Positions 42,131 through 50,137 of a stretch of 64,000 bases of DNA are shown in pieces (position 1 is the stretch's first letter; each line of letters starts with the position of its first letter). This stretch comes from GCA-002708315 sp963676635. GTDB lineage: Bacteria; Bacteroidota; Bacteroidia; Bacteroidales; F082. The position numbers and the translations under genes are program-made. The stretch covers positions 2,914,001-2,978,000 of the forward strand of contig OY781105.1 of assembly GCA_963676635.1 (NCBI GenBank), written 5' to 3'. The notes under the pieces are model-generated. The model saw only the letters and a list, made by a program, of their open reading frames with translations. It searched no databases and had not been told where the DNA came from.

Positions 42131-43306
42131 TTATTTTGCCTTGGCAGTAACCGGAGCAGGTATTGTTTTACTAACCGTTCCCGGATTTACTACTTCATTG
42201 ATAAACGACTCATATTCAGTAACAGCTTTGTCAAACCTGAAATGCTCAGCTTTATCAAGAACTTTATCTTTTATTTTTTTATCTCTTAACTCATCAATAT
42301 GTTCATACCAGTAGTCGATTTTTTTTGCCAGATCATCAGCATTGTCTGATTCAAATAAAAATCTTTCATCAAGTGCAAACTGAGGTGCTGCTGAGTATTC
42401 AGAATTACTTATAAGGCAAGGCAGTCCACAACCAACAGCTTCTGAACATGAAAGACTTTCCAGCTCAACAATTGATCCATGGATGTACATATCGGCAGTA
42501 TTGAGATATGTTATCTTATCGTCATAACTGATAAACTCAAGAAGAGGTTCAACAGGAAGCTCCTTTGCTTTCTCCCTAAGTTCTTCTGTTCTTTCACCCT
42601 TTCCGGCAAGGATAAGCTGAATATTTTTACTGTATTTTGATCTTCTCACTCCTTCCATAAGCAGCAACTGGCGCTTTTCATAAGCATGACGACCTACGTT
42701 AAGAAGCACCATCTTGTCGCCGAACCACTCTGGGCGCTTAAGATTTTGAGGTATATATTCTTTAGGAATGCCGTTTGATATAACTTTTGTTTGTGCTTTA
42801 ACGCCTTGAGATTTTAGCAATTGTGAAGCAAAATTTGAAGGGCAGATAATTTTATCAACACGCTTGAAAAGAAAATACTTAAATGTTGACCATATAAACT
42901 TCTCCAGATTTTTACTGGTTTTGCCCATAGCAGCCATAATATTCTGAGGTTGCACATGGAAAGCACCAATAACAGGCTTCCCCATTCTTTTTGCTGTAGC
43001 AATAGCTCCTTTGGCCATAACGAACGGAAACTGGACCTGCACAATGTCTGCATCACTGAAAGCGTCCTCGTATACTTTATGGTTACTACGTCCAAATAAA
43101 AACTTCATGTTTTCTAGTGAAGATGCTGTTCCCGGTAATACAAAACCAGGTACCTTATAAAAGTCAGGATCCTCCGGATCTTCATGAATAGCTGTTATTA
43201 TTTTTACATTGTGGCCTCTTTTTTTCAGCTCACCCACAAGACGTTTTGTGGCTATTGTTCCTCCGTTTGCATCGTTATAGGAGTCAATTACTATGGCTAT
43301 GTTCAT
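42131..43306 (-). CDS. GT4-family glycosyltransferase, possibly glycolipid synthase
   Basis: A 391-residue GT-B fold retaining glycosyltransferase. The N-terminal half starts MNIAIVIDSYNDANGGTIAT, with an acceptor-side Gly-Gly loop, and has VQVQFPFVMAKGAIATAKRM and GAFHVQPQNIM. The C-terminal half has NVGRHAYEKRQLLLMEGV (donor-phosphate binding) and VELESLSCSEAVGCGLPCL, which includes the E-x7-E motif. This domain pattern is like diacylglycerol glucosyl- or mannosyltransferases, and the PlsC gene directly downstream fits glycolipid synthesis, but donor and acceptor are guesses. No clear promoter is seen in the 220-base gap to the TPR gene. Confidence 0.85.
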   Translation of the reverse strand: MNIAIVIDSYNDANGGTIATKRLVGELKKRGHNVKIITAIHEDPEDPDFYKVPGFVLPGTASSLENMKFLFGRSNHKVYEDAFSDADIVQVQFPFVMAKGAIATAKRMGKPVIGAFHVQPQNIMAAMGKTSKNLEKFIWSTFKYFLFKRVDKIICPSNFASQLLKSQGVKAQTKVISNGIPKEYIPQNLKRPEWFGDKMVLLNVGRHAYEKRQLLLMEGVRRSKYSKNIQLILAGKGERTEELREKAKELPVEPLLEFISYDDKITYLNTADMYIHGSIVELESLSCSEAVGCGLPCLISNSEYSAAPQFALDERFLFESDNADDLAKKIDYWYEHIDELRDKKIKDKVLDKAEHFRFDKAVTEYESFINEVVNPGTVSKTIPAPVTAKAK

Positions 43307-43526
43307 CTACCTTTTTGTTTTGACGGGTTTTAATACAAGGATGAATTATGCTAATCAATACGACAATAACTTTATATGTCAAAATTATTCAATCACAAAA
43401 ACAACCCGCATATCTTAAAGTGACGCAAATTACTAAAATAACACATTAGGCGGAAGGAAAGATCAACAAATTATCACAAATTTTATCAGAAGTGAGTTAA
43501 TACAACAAAAATAAAGAGTGATGTTC

Positions 43527-45017
43527 TTACATATTTTGCAGTCCTTTTCTGGCATTATCTTCAATATATTCATAATAATCAGAGTTATAAAGCTTAATGC
43601 ACTTTTTGAAATAATAACTTGCTTTTTCATTCATTCCTTTGCGTGCATAAATTTGTCCCAACCGCAAAGCAGCCTCTGATGCCAGATAATAATCTTCATC
43701 TTCTCCCAGCTTTAACACTTGTTGATAAAGACTAATTGCATTATCTGTACTATCCTGAGCACCAGCAATACCTGCTTTAAGTAAAATATATTCTATCTTC
43801 TGTCCATTAAAGATAACCTGAGATGTATCCACCAGATTCAACTGATCATTGGCATTATCGATGTAGCCACCAGCCAGCAGTAGTTTAGCTTTAATCAGAG
43901 GAACAGATGGGGGGTAGTCAAGGCTAACATCATAAAGAGCCTCTCTGTCGCGTTCCTGCATTTCTTTTCCATTTTCCATAACCAGGTCGGCATGATTGGC
44001 ATAAGCAGCCTTATCGTCGTTAAACAGATGATAAAGGGCAATATAATATTGAATTTCTTTGTAGTACTCTTCCTTTTTATGGTTCACCAGATAGTGGTTC
44101 AGGTAAAAAACAGCATTAGAGTCAAGTTTTCTCATTAGCACTTTTCCAGTGAGATAGTCTGACGTTAGAATAGTGTATTCATTCTTTTCAGTATCCATTT
44201 GATCAATAACTGCTAAAGCTTCCTCATTATGGCCTGTACGGTAAGCAACATTTGCCCTGAAATACTGATGTATGTATGTGCTGGCAATACTTGAATCCAG
44301 AGAGTGCACAAACGGGTATACTCTTTCGGGTGTTTTGTTGATTTTGGCAGTTAGGATAACAAATAAAGCCGCCTCTGAATTGATGCCAGGTATGTCTTTC
44401 TGATCCTCATAGTTCTCATTAAGTATCTTAAATCCACCATCAATATCACCGGTTACTCCAAAAACCGAAGCAGCAGATTTAACAAAAGGAGGGAGGTTTC
44501 CAATGGCCACATTAAAAAAACCATCCAGTTTCCTGCTCATTGAAAAATCGGGATATTTATCAAGGTTTTGGTACACTTTCTTGTATGCTGAGTACATCTT
44601 TCGCAAGCCACTGAATTGGTCACCTTCCAGAATATTAAACAGTCCGGCTTGAATAAGCATTTCAGAATAACATGCCAGATAATATGGAGAATTCTCATCA
44701 TGTCCGTCCATAATATCCCTTCTGTCCTCGAAATTATCCAAAAACCGTTCATAATCATCCGGGTCAGAATTTATAAACATGGCATATGCTTCACAAGTTT
44801 GATCAAGATAATAGGCGTAATAGTTCTTTGGATTCTCATTAATTTCCTGTGCCAAAAGGTCACGTGCTCCATCAATATCCATATCCATTAACAGAATCCA
44901 TGCTTCCCGGCAACGGGTATTGACATCATAACCGCCATCAGGGTTGTTAGCCATTGCTTCTGAAAAAGAAAAAATCAGAACAATAAATGCAAATATGTAT
45001 ATCCTTAGTTTTGTCAT
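43527..45017 (-). CDS. Exported TPR-repeat protein
   Basis: A 496-residue protein with a signal peptide (about 1-23, ending SEAMA) and helical repeats. An N-terminal part (about 30-210) has AWILLMDMDIDGARDLLAQE, AYYLDQTCEAYAMFINS and FSGLRKMYSAYKKVYQNL; clear TPR units appear at the end (ISLYQQVLKLGEDEDYYLA, ALRLGQIYARKGMNEKASYY, FKKCIKLYNSDYYEYIE). Probably a periplasmic or outer-membrane scaffold; no enzyme domain is seen. It is monocistronic. The spacer upstream (45018-45311) carries the terminator of the next operon. Confidence 0.78.
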   Translation of the reverse strand: MTKLRIYIFAFIVLIFSFSEAMANNPDGGYDVNTRCREAWILLMDMDIDGARDLLAQEINENPKNYYAYYLDQTCEAYAMFINSDPDDYERFLDNFEDRRDIMDGHDENSPYYLACYSEMLIQAGLFNILEGDQFSGLRKMYSAYKKVYQNLDKYPDFSMSRKLDGFFNVAIGNLPPFVKSAASVFGVTGDIDGGFKILNENYEDQKDIPGINSEAALFVILTAKINKTPERVYPFVHSLDSSIASTYIHQYFRANVAYRTGHNEEALAVIDQMDTEKNEYTILTSDYLTGKVLMRKLDSNAVFYLNHYLVNHKKEEYYKEIQYYIALYHLFNDDKAAYANHADLVMENGKEMQERDREALYDVSLDYPPSVPLIKAKLLLAGGYIDNANDQLNLVDTSQVIFNGQKIEYILLKAGIAGAQDSTDNAISLYQQVLKLGEDEDYYLASEAALRLGQIYARKGMNEKASYYFKKCIKLYNSDYYEYIEDNARKGLQNM

Positions 45018-45200
45018 TGTAGCGTCGCAAAGATAATCTTATTAATTACACATAGCATTAGCATTAGAAATGAAACTACAGGTAGTTGGAGGGAATCGAT
45101 AAAAGCGACAAGGCTACGGCGGTCAATGGCGGGTGAAATGTGAATGATTATAGTTAATGCGAACGAGTTAATACTTTGGGAGATGAAGTGTACAGGCATA

Positions 45201-45223
45201 AAAAAGCCCGCTCTTAGGCGGGC
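45201..45223 (-). terminator. Rho-independent terminator of the DUF2202 operon
   Basis: On the minus strand GCCCGC (45223-45218) pairs with GCGGGC (45211-45206) around a 6-base loop and is followed by TTTTTT. It lies about 90 bases after the DUF2202 stop. Confidence 0.85.
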
Positions 45224-45311
45224 CTAAAGTTGATATTCAGGTAATTAATCTGAATATTAGCTGAGAGTATTAGTATTTATTAGTATTGATTAGTGTAAAT
45301 AGATAAGTTCA

Positions 45312-46154
45312 TTAGTTTCCACCGGAACCGGTGCAATTTCCAGGACCATTACCATTACCATGATGTCCGTACCCATATCCATTTCCGTTACCGTATCCAT
45401 TTCCGTTACCGTATCCATTTCCGTTACCGTTTCCCGGGCCATTACCGCCACCGCCACAAGGACCATTAGTACCTGCGATTATTTCATTGAATTCATCAAC
45501 GCTTATAAATTGTGGAGTGTAGCTGGCATCATTGGCAGTAAGCATAGAATAGAATGCTCTCATATGGTTCTCTGATCCGCATTTTAGGTGAGAGAAAATA
45601 GTAAGAATTGCTTCATTGGAAGTTTCTTCCATATTCTCTTCAAGGTCAAAGATATCAACATCCTCAATGGTTGCACCAACAGTATAAGCTTCAATTGAAG
45701 AAGTTAACCCTTGTGCAACAAGGTCATTATATAGTTCCTGTAAATCAGAGTTGGAGAATACACCAACTTCGTCAATAACAGGGTCCTCAATGTTGTAATA
45801 TTGCAACAGGCAAAGAATTCTGTCCATATGTCTTTGTTCACTAAGGGAAATATTGTTGAAGATATTTACTTGGTACTCATTATACAGAGTGATGTAGACA
45901 TCTCTGGCAAGTTTTTCTTCTTCACGCATGAAAACTAACATAGAAATTTCATTTTCATATATTGTATCAGCAGGATTAACCAAACAACTGCAATCAATAG
46001 AATCGGTAGTTGAGAAAGTTGTTACAGGAGTTGTTGCTGTAGTCTTTGTACCATCATCAGGAAGAACATCATTGCTTCCCTGACAGCTAAATAGTAGTGA
46101 GCTTCCAAGTAGGATTGCCAGTGAGGCTAAAACTAAATTTTGAATTTTTTTCAT
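45312..46154 (-). CDS. DUF2202 ferritin-like lipoprotein with Gly/Asn-rich tail
   Basis: A 280-residue lipoprotein (LLFSC lipobox, Cys about 24). A four-helix ferritin-like DUF2202 domain spans about residues 60-225, with LVFMREEEKLARDVYITLY, LSEQRHMDRILCLL, IEDVDIFDLEENMEET and KCGSENHMRAFYSML; the Glu and ExxH residues could form a metal site. The C-terminus (about 235-280) is a low-complexity Gly/Asn/Tyr tail with three identical six-residue units. Family members are of unknown function. It appears to be the last gene of an operon with a membrane protein and ECF sigma factor, ended by the terminator at 45201-45223. Confidence 0.87.
   Translation of the reverse strand: MKKIQNLVLASLAILLGSSLLFSCQGSNDVLPDDGTKTTATTPVTTFSTTDSIDCSCLVNPADTIYENEISMLVFMREEEKLARDVYITLYNEYQVNIFNNISLSEQRHMDRILCLLQYYNIEDPVIDEVGVFSNSDLQELYNDLVAQGLTSSIEAYTVGATIEDVDIFDLEENMEETSNEAILTIFSHLKCGSENHMRAFYSMLTANDASYTPQFISVDEFNEIIAGTNGPCGGGGNGPGNGNGNGYGNGNGYGNGNGYGYGHHGNGNGPGNCTGSGGN
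45379..45432. repeat. 18-bp coding tandem repeat in the DUF2202 tail
   Basis: Three copies of CCATTTCCGTTACCGTAT-type 18-mers (starts 45379, 45397, 45415) encode GNGNGY units. Copy number could vary by slippage and change tail length in steps of six residues without frameshift. Confidence 0.85.
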
Positions 46155-46299
46155 GATTCTTTTTTTTATTATTTAAACAAACTTCATTTTGAAAACAACC
46201 GGAATTCGAGCTGTTTTCAATATTACTACGCGGAGAGAAGTATTTTCTTCCACTTTTCTAAAAAAAAATCATGAAAAACTTTAAACGGCTATATTTCTT

Positions 46300-47022
46300 T
46301 TACTTTCTAAACCTTTTAGTGCCTCCCCACGGACGTATTTCATCAGCACGAAAATGATTATCTGAAATCTTTTTGCCAATAATCTTTATTTCCTGCCCAA
46401 CAACCAGTTCAGAGAATGGACGCATATTGGCATTTTCATAATAGATAGTCCATTTATTATCTTTAAAACTTTCGAGTACAAATTCTGTAGGACTAATTTT
46501 TATAACAGTTCCTGCAAGGTAACCCTCATCGGGGATAATCCACATTTTTTCTTTTCTTTCACTAATACTCTCGTAAGAAGAAATGTTTACTTCGAATTTG
46601 TTTTCTAACCACCCGGCACCTCCGCTTATGAAGAAGAATGTTCCAATAAGAATACTTAAACCCGTGTTGAACAGAAATAATTTACTCAATGAAAACTTAT
46701 ATCCTGATTTGGAGTTTTTAATTCCAAGCATTGCAAGAATCAGGAAAACAATAAGAAAAACAATCCAGATAAATGGTATCAGAGCCAGCAGAAATTCTGG
46801 CCATGAATGTGACATGTGATTAATCAGACTAAAATCAAGCTGCTGTATGGCAAAGAGAATTACAGAAAATGATAATCCTCCAAATATCAAAGCAATAATG
46901 AATATGATGGAAATGCTTTTCTCCTTTATAGTAAACCTCCACTTTGGAGTAGGCTTTATTTTTTCTGCCTTTATTTTTTCAATTAGACTTTCTGAATTTT
47001 TCATGCCATCAGTTTTTTTCAT
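46300..47022 (-). CDS. Membrane protein with C-terminal OB-like domain, partner of the ECF sigma factor
   Basis: A 240-residue protein. A charged N-terminus (about 1-30, including KIKPTPKWRFTIKEKS) is followed by three hydrophobic segments (about 32-54, 72-98 and 108-130) and a C-terminal beta-rich domain (about 150-235: GYLAGTVIKISPTEFVLESF, VVGQEIKIIGKKI, ending HFRADEIRPWGG). Similar proteins are found beside ECF sigma genes in several phyla, so it may be the anti-sigma factor, though no zinc motif is present. It overlaps the sigma gene by 14 bases; a second Met at 47004 would leave a 4-base gap instead. A 145-base gap separates it from the DUF2202 gene. Confidence 0.68.
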   Translation of the reverse strand: MKKTDGMKNSESLIEKIKAEKIKPTPKWRFTIKEKSISIIFIIALIFGGLSFSVILFAIQQLDFSLINHMSHSWPEFLLALIPFIWIVFLIVFLILAMLGIKNSKSGYKFSLSKLFLFNTGLSILIGTFFFISGGAGWLENKFEVNISSYESISERKEKMWIIPDEGYLAGTVIKISPTEFVLESFKDNKWTIYYENANMRPFSELVVGQEIKIIGKKISDNHFRADEIRPWGGTKRFRK

Positions 47023-47599
47023 TTAAAGAGATTTTTTCCTTTTCAGCAATAGATTTGAACATCTTTTTAGCCCTGTTGATACGTGATGCAACCGAGCCTT
47101 CCGGAATTTTTAGCACATCTGAGATTTCTGTGTAATTCATGCCTTCAAGGTAACTTAATACAATTACTTCTCTGTATTTCAACGACATCTTCTGAAGAAT
47201 CATGTGTGTTGTAATTTCTTGTTCTTCAGAATATCCACTATCATTATCATCGCTTATGTCGAAATATTCAACATTGTCAATATTAATAATTTTATCCTTA
47301 CCATGAGAAACATTTTTCCTGTAGTGAGAGACAGTTTCATTATGAACAATACGGTAAATCCAACTTGAAAGCTTAAGATTACTATCGTACTCATTAATAT
47401 TGCGCCAAATTTTAATAAAGGAATCCTGTAATATATCATTGGCTTCCTCATCGGTAGTCATCGACATTCGTCGGATATATCTAAGGAGTTTTTTGTCGTA
47501 ACGATTGAAAAGGCAAGTAAAATATTCAATGTCAACAAGAGATTTTTGGATAATCTCTTTGTCGCTAAGTTTGTCACACACCTTTTCTTTTATTATCAT
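47009..47599 (-). CDS. ECF-type RNA polymerase sigma factor
   Basis: A 196-residue sigma factor with only regions 2 and 4. Region 2 (about 25-95): YFTCLFNRYDKKLLRYIRRM, DEEANDILQDSFIKIWRNI and LSSWIYRIVHNETVSHYRK. Region 4 (about 130-185): MSLKYREVIVLSYLEGMNY and VLKIPEGSVASRINRAKKM. The first gene of an operon with a membrane protein (overlap 14 bases) and probably the DUF2202 lipoprotein. No TAnnTTTG element is visible upstream, which could mean self-transcription by this factor. Confidence 0.92.
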   Translation of the reverse strand: MIIKEKVCDKLSDKEIIQKSLVDIEYFTCLFNRYDKKLLRYIRRMSMTTDEEANDILQDSFIKIWRNINEYDSNLKLSSWIYRIVHNETVSHYRKNVSHGKDKIINIDNVEYFDISDDNDSGYSEEQEITTHMILQKMSLKYREVIVLSYLEGMNYTEISDVLKIPEGSVASRINRAKKMFKSIAEKEKISLNEKN

Positions 47600-47686
47600 A
47601 GAATTGTTGCAGAATAGAAATCACGCTAAATTATAAATAATAACTTAACCCCAATGTAATCTTAACAGCTCAGAAAAGTCAATATC

Positions 47687-48601
47687 TCAGAAATTCTGAT
47701 GTCTCTTTAAAAAGTCAATAGTTTTCTTTTGCACTTCTTTTGAATCTTTATGCACCCAAAAGGCTATGTGAGATCCTTCTTCAATCCATAATCTTTCTGC
47801 CCCCGGAATATGTTCATAAGCATAAACACCATCATAGAATTTGGCATCTGCGTCATTAGTCCCATGAATGATAAGCGTTGGAGAAGTAATAGATTCATCA
47901 GGGTATCGTCCTTGTTTGCGTACAACAATATCCTGATCGTTTTCAGTTCCCACTTTGCGGGTATTATAAGGAAACATAGCACTCATAAAGGCAGTAACCC
48001 ATTCTTTAATTTCGGGAGTATTTTGCACATATTCAATGTGTTCTTTTAATTGCGTTTTTGTAAAGTATCCTTCTGTTTCAAAGAATTTCTTAATAAACGC
48101 ATCAGGTTTTAATTTTGTCAGGCTTTGTAGCAGCTTTTGTCCAGTGTCAGATAGAAAGATTGCCTGTGTTATGGGGCCAGCAGTTTCAGGGATATCATAG
48201 TGACCACTAACAGCATCGCAAGCCACCAGGGCCCAAACCCTGTCAGGATGACGCTTTGCAAAGACATACCCGAAAGGTCCACCAAAAGAAGCACAAAATA
48301 CAGCAGCTTTATCAATCTTCAAAGCATCAAGAGTAGCAGCAAACAAATCAGCTTGTTCTTCAGGACTCTTTCCACTTTCAATAGGAGTACCCAGATATCC
48401 CGGTCTTGACAAAGAAAGTAACCGGAAATCGGATTGTGCAAACTGAATCATTAGCCGCGCCTGATCAACACCGCCAACACCACCATGAATGCCCATTAAT
48501 ACAGGTGCATCATTTTCTGCAATATCAATTTCAATTTTCCCTCTGGCTGTTTCAATAATTTGGGGATTAATAGTAAGTTCTTTAAGTAGTTCCTGTTCCA
48601 T
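47687..48601 (-). CDS. Alpha/beta-hydrolase
   Basis: A 304-residue cytosolic alpha/beta hydrolase. Oxyanion region LMGIHGGVGG (about 36-45); nucleophile elbow VFCASFGGPFGYV, where the usual G-x-S-x-G has Cys in place of the first Gly; acid in LIIHGTNDADAKFYDG; catalytic His in EEGSHIAFW. A cap region lies between about residues 145 and 215. The substrate is unknown; relatives include esterases, epoxide and haloalkane-type hydrolases. It is monocistronic and divergent from the REC-kinase gene across a 361-base gap. Confidence 0.85.
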   Translation of the reverse strand: MEQELLKELTINPQIIETARGKIEIDIAENDAPVLMGIHGGVGGVDQARLMIQFAQSDFRLLSLSRPGYLGTPIESGKSPEEQADLFAATLDALKIDKAAVFCASFGGPFGYVFAKRHPDRVWALVACDAVSGHYDIPETAGPITQAIFLSDTGQKLLQSLTKLKPDAFIKKFFETEGYFTKTQLKEHIEYVQNTPEIKEWVTAFMSAMFPYNTRKVGTENDQDIVVRKQGRYPDESITSPTLIIHGTNDADAKFYDGVYAYEHIPGAERLWIEEGSHIAFWVHKDSKEVQKKTIDFLKRHQNF

Positions 48602-48962
48602 GTTAATAACTTTTTTATGAGTAATTATTGGGTCAGCTAATGAAAGTATTATTCAGTATAAAACTTATTACCAAAAGCAGACTCGTTGTTTCTTATAATC
48701 CAAATTTACAATTTTTATCAATTAGTTTTTAGGTGTTATGGAGTTTGTGACAAAATGTACATCTTTTGTGATAAAACGATTAGTTAATATGAAATTTAGT
48801 ACAATATTATTGTGAAATAGCACAAGTTCAGATAATTCTAAGTGATTATAGTTGTGTTTTTAATAAAAAATAGTACTTTTATCAGAAGTTCGAATAAATG
48901 TGGTTAAGTATTACAATGGAAAAACTTTCTTTCATAGAACCATATTTAATTAAATAAGACCG
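48602..48962. other. Divergent regulatory spacer before the REC-kinase gene
   Basis: AT-rich 361-base spacer without a gene. It contains a TAnnTTTG match on the minus strand (TAAATTTG, 48708-48701) that could serve the hydrolase, and a pair of direct repeats at 48744-48776. No clear -7 element precedes the REC-kinase gene. Confidence 0.5.
48744..48776. promoter_or_regulatory. Pair of direct repeats TTTGTGA(C/T)AAAA, 21 bp apart
   Basis: TTTGTGACAAAA (48744-48755) and TTTGTGATAAAA (48765-48776) are spaced 21 bp start to start, two helical turns. Each is nearly palindromic (TTTGT/ACAAA). This layout suggests an operator for a dimeric regulator. Confidence 0.4.
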
Positions 48963-50120
48963 ATGGAGAATAAATCTAAAATTTTAATCGTTGATGATGC
49001 TGTTGAAAATATAGATGCCTTAGGTGCTCTATTGAAAGACTACAGACGGCAATTTGCTCTTAATGGAGAGAAAGCTTTAGTACTTGCAAAAAGAGATCCA
49101 AAACCTGATTTGATCTTACTGGATGTTATAATGCCCGGAATTGACGGGCATGAAGTATGTAAGATTCTGAAATCTGATGAAGATACAATGCATATTCCTA
49201 TTATATTTTTAACATCTAAAACAGACAGAGAAGATATATTAATGGGGTTTGAAATAGGAGCTCAGGATTATATTACAAAGCCTTTCGACGCACGTGAGCT
49301 GATGGCAAGGGTGAGAACTCAGTTAAAGATTGTTGATTACAGGAAAAAATTGCAAAGTGTAAATGAATGGCTTGAAGAACAAGTCGACCAGCGAACAAAA
49401 GAAATTCAGGAGGCAAACAGTAAATTGGAGCGGGCCATGGAAGAGATAGAAAAACTCGACGCCAACAAAAGTGAGTTTCTTAATATTATTAGTCATGAAA
49501 TAAGAACTCCCTTAAATGGTATTATAGGCAGCTTGTCAATTTTGAGAAATTTGAATGTATCTGAGGAAACTATTGATTTTATTGATATACTGGATGGTTC
49601 TGTTGAGCGATTGGAGAAGTTTTCTTTGAAAGCACTGGAAGTTTCTGCATTAAAAATGAAAGGCCCGGATATTTTAAAAAGAAAACCAACAGATATTTTT
49701 ATATTAACACAGGAAGTAATTGATTCGATGAGAAGCTATATAGAAGAGAAAAATATCACATTAAAAAAGAACTTTGATGGTGAATACCGGGAAGTAAATA
49801 TTGACCCCAGATATTTCCGTAAAGCTTTTTATGAAGTGATGATCAATGCTGTAACATTTTCTCCTAACACTGGAACAATTGAATTTTATATTAAATCTGA
49901 TGAGGATACGGTATCCATTGAAATTCTTGATGAAGGTGATGGATTTACCGAGGATCTATTGTCAAACATTGCATTAATGGCAACAAGTAATCATGTTGAT
50001 AAGAATCCTGGTTTGGGGTTATATTTTAGTCGTCTTGTTGCCGATAATCATGGAGGGAAATTAAACTACAGTAACAGAACAGGTAGTGGAGCCAGAGTAT
50101 ATATGGAATTTGCAGTCTGA
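48963..50120 (+). CDS. Response-regulator/histidine-kinase fusion protein (REC-HisKA-HATPase)
   Basis: A 385-residue cytosolic signalling protein. N-terminal receiver domain (about 5-122) with DD at 11-12, phospho-acceptor D54 (LILLDVIMPGIDG), T85 and K107; a coiled-coil linker (about 125-170, NEWLEEQVDQRTKEIQEANS); HisKA with H178 (IISHEIRTPLNGIIG); and a HATPase_c domain (about 240-384) with DEGDGFTEDLL and NPGLGLYFSRLVADNHGG. It has no membrane part or DNA-binding output, so it probably relays phosphate or acts as a controlled kinase. It converges on the stressosome kinase gene with a 17-base gap. Confidence 0.9.
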   Translation: MENKSKILIVDDAVENIDALGALLKDYRRQFALNGEKALVLAKRDPKPDLILLDVIMPGIDGHEVCKILKSDEDTMHIPIIFLTSKTDREDILMGFEIGAQDYITKPFDARELMARVRTQLKIVDYRKKLQSVNEWLEEQVDQRTKEIQEANSKLERAMEEIEKLDANKSEFLNIISHEIRTPLNGIIGSLSILRNLNVSEETIDFIDILDGSVERLEKFSLKALEVSALKMKGPDILKRKPTDIFILTQEVIDSMRSYIEEKNITLKKNFDGEYREVNIDPRYFRKAFYEVMINAVTFSPNTGTIEFYIKSDEDTVSIEILDEGDGFTEDLLSNIALMATSNHVDKNPGLGLYFSRLVADNHGGKLNYSNRTGSGARVYMEFAV

Positions 50121-50137
50121 GTTTTTTTACAAATATC

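Noticed and set aside
45014..45199. 61-codon minus-strand open frame upstream of the exported TPR gene
   Set aside because: It lies in the presumed promoter/leader region of the TPR gene and shows no signal sequence or domain.
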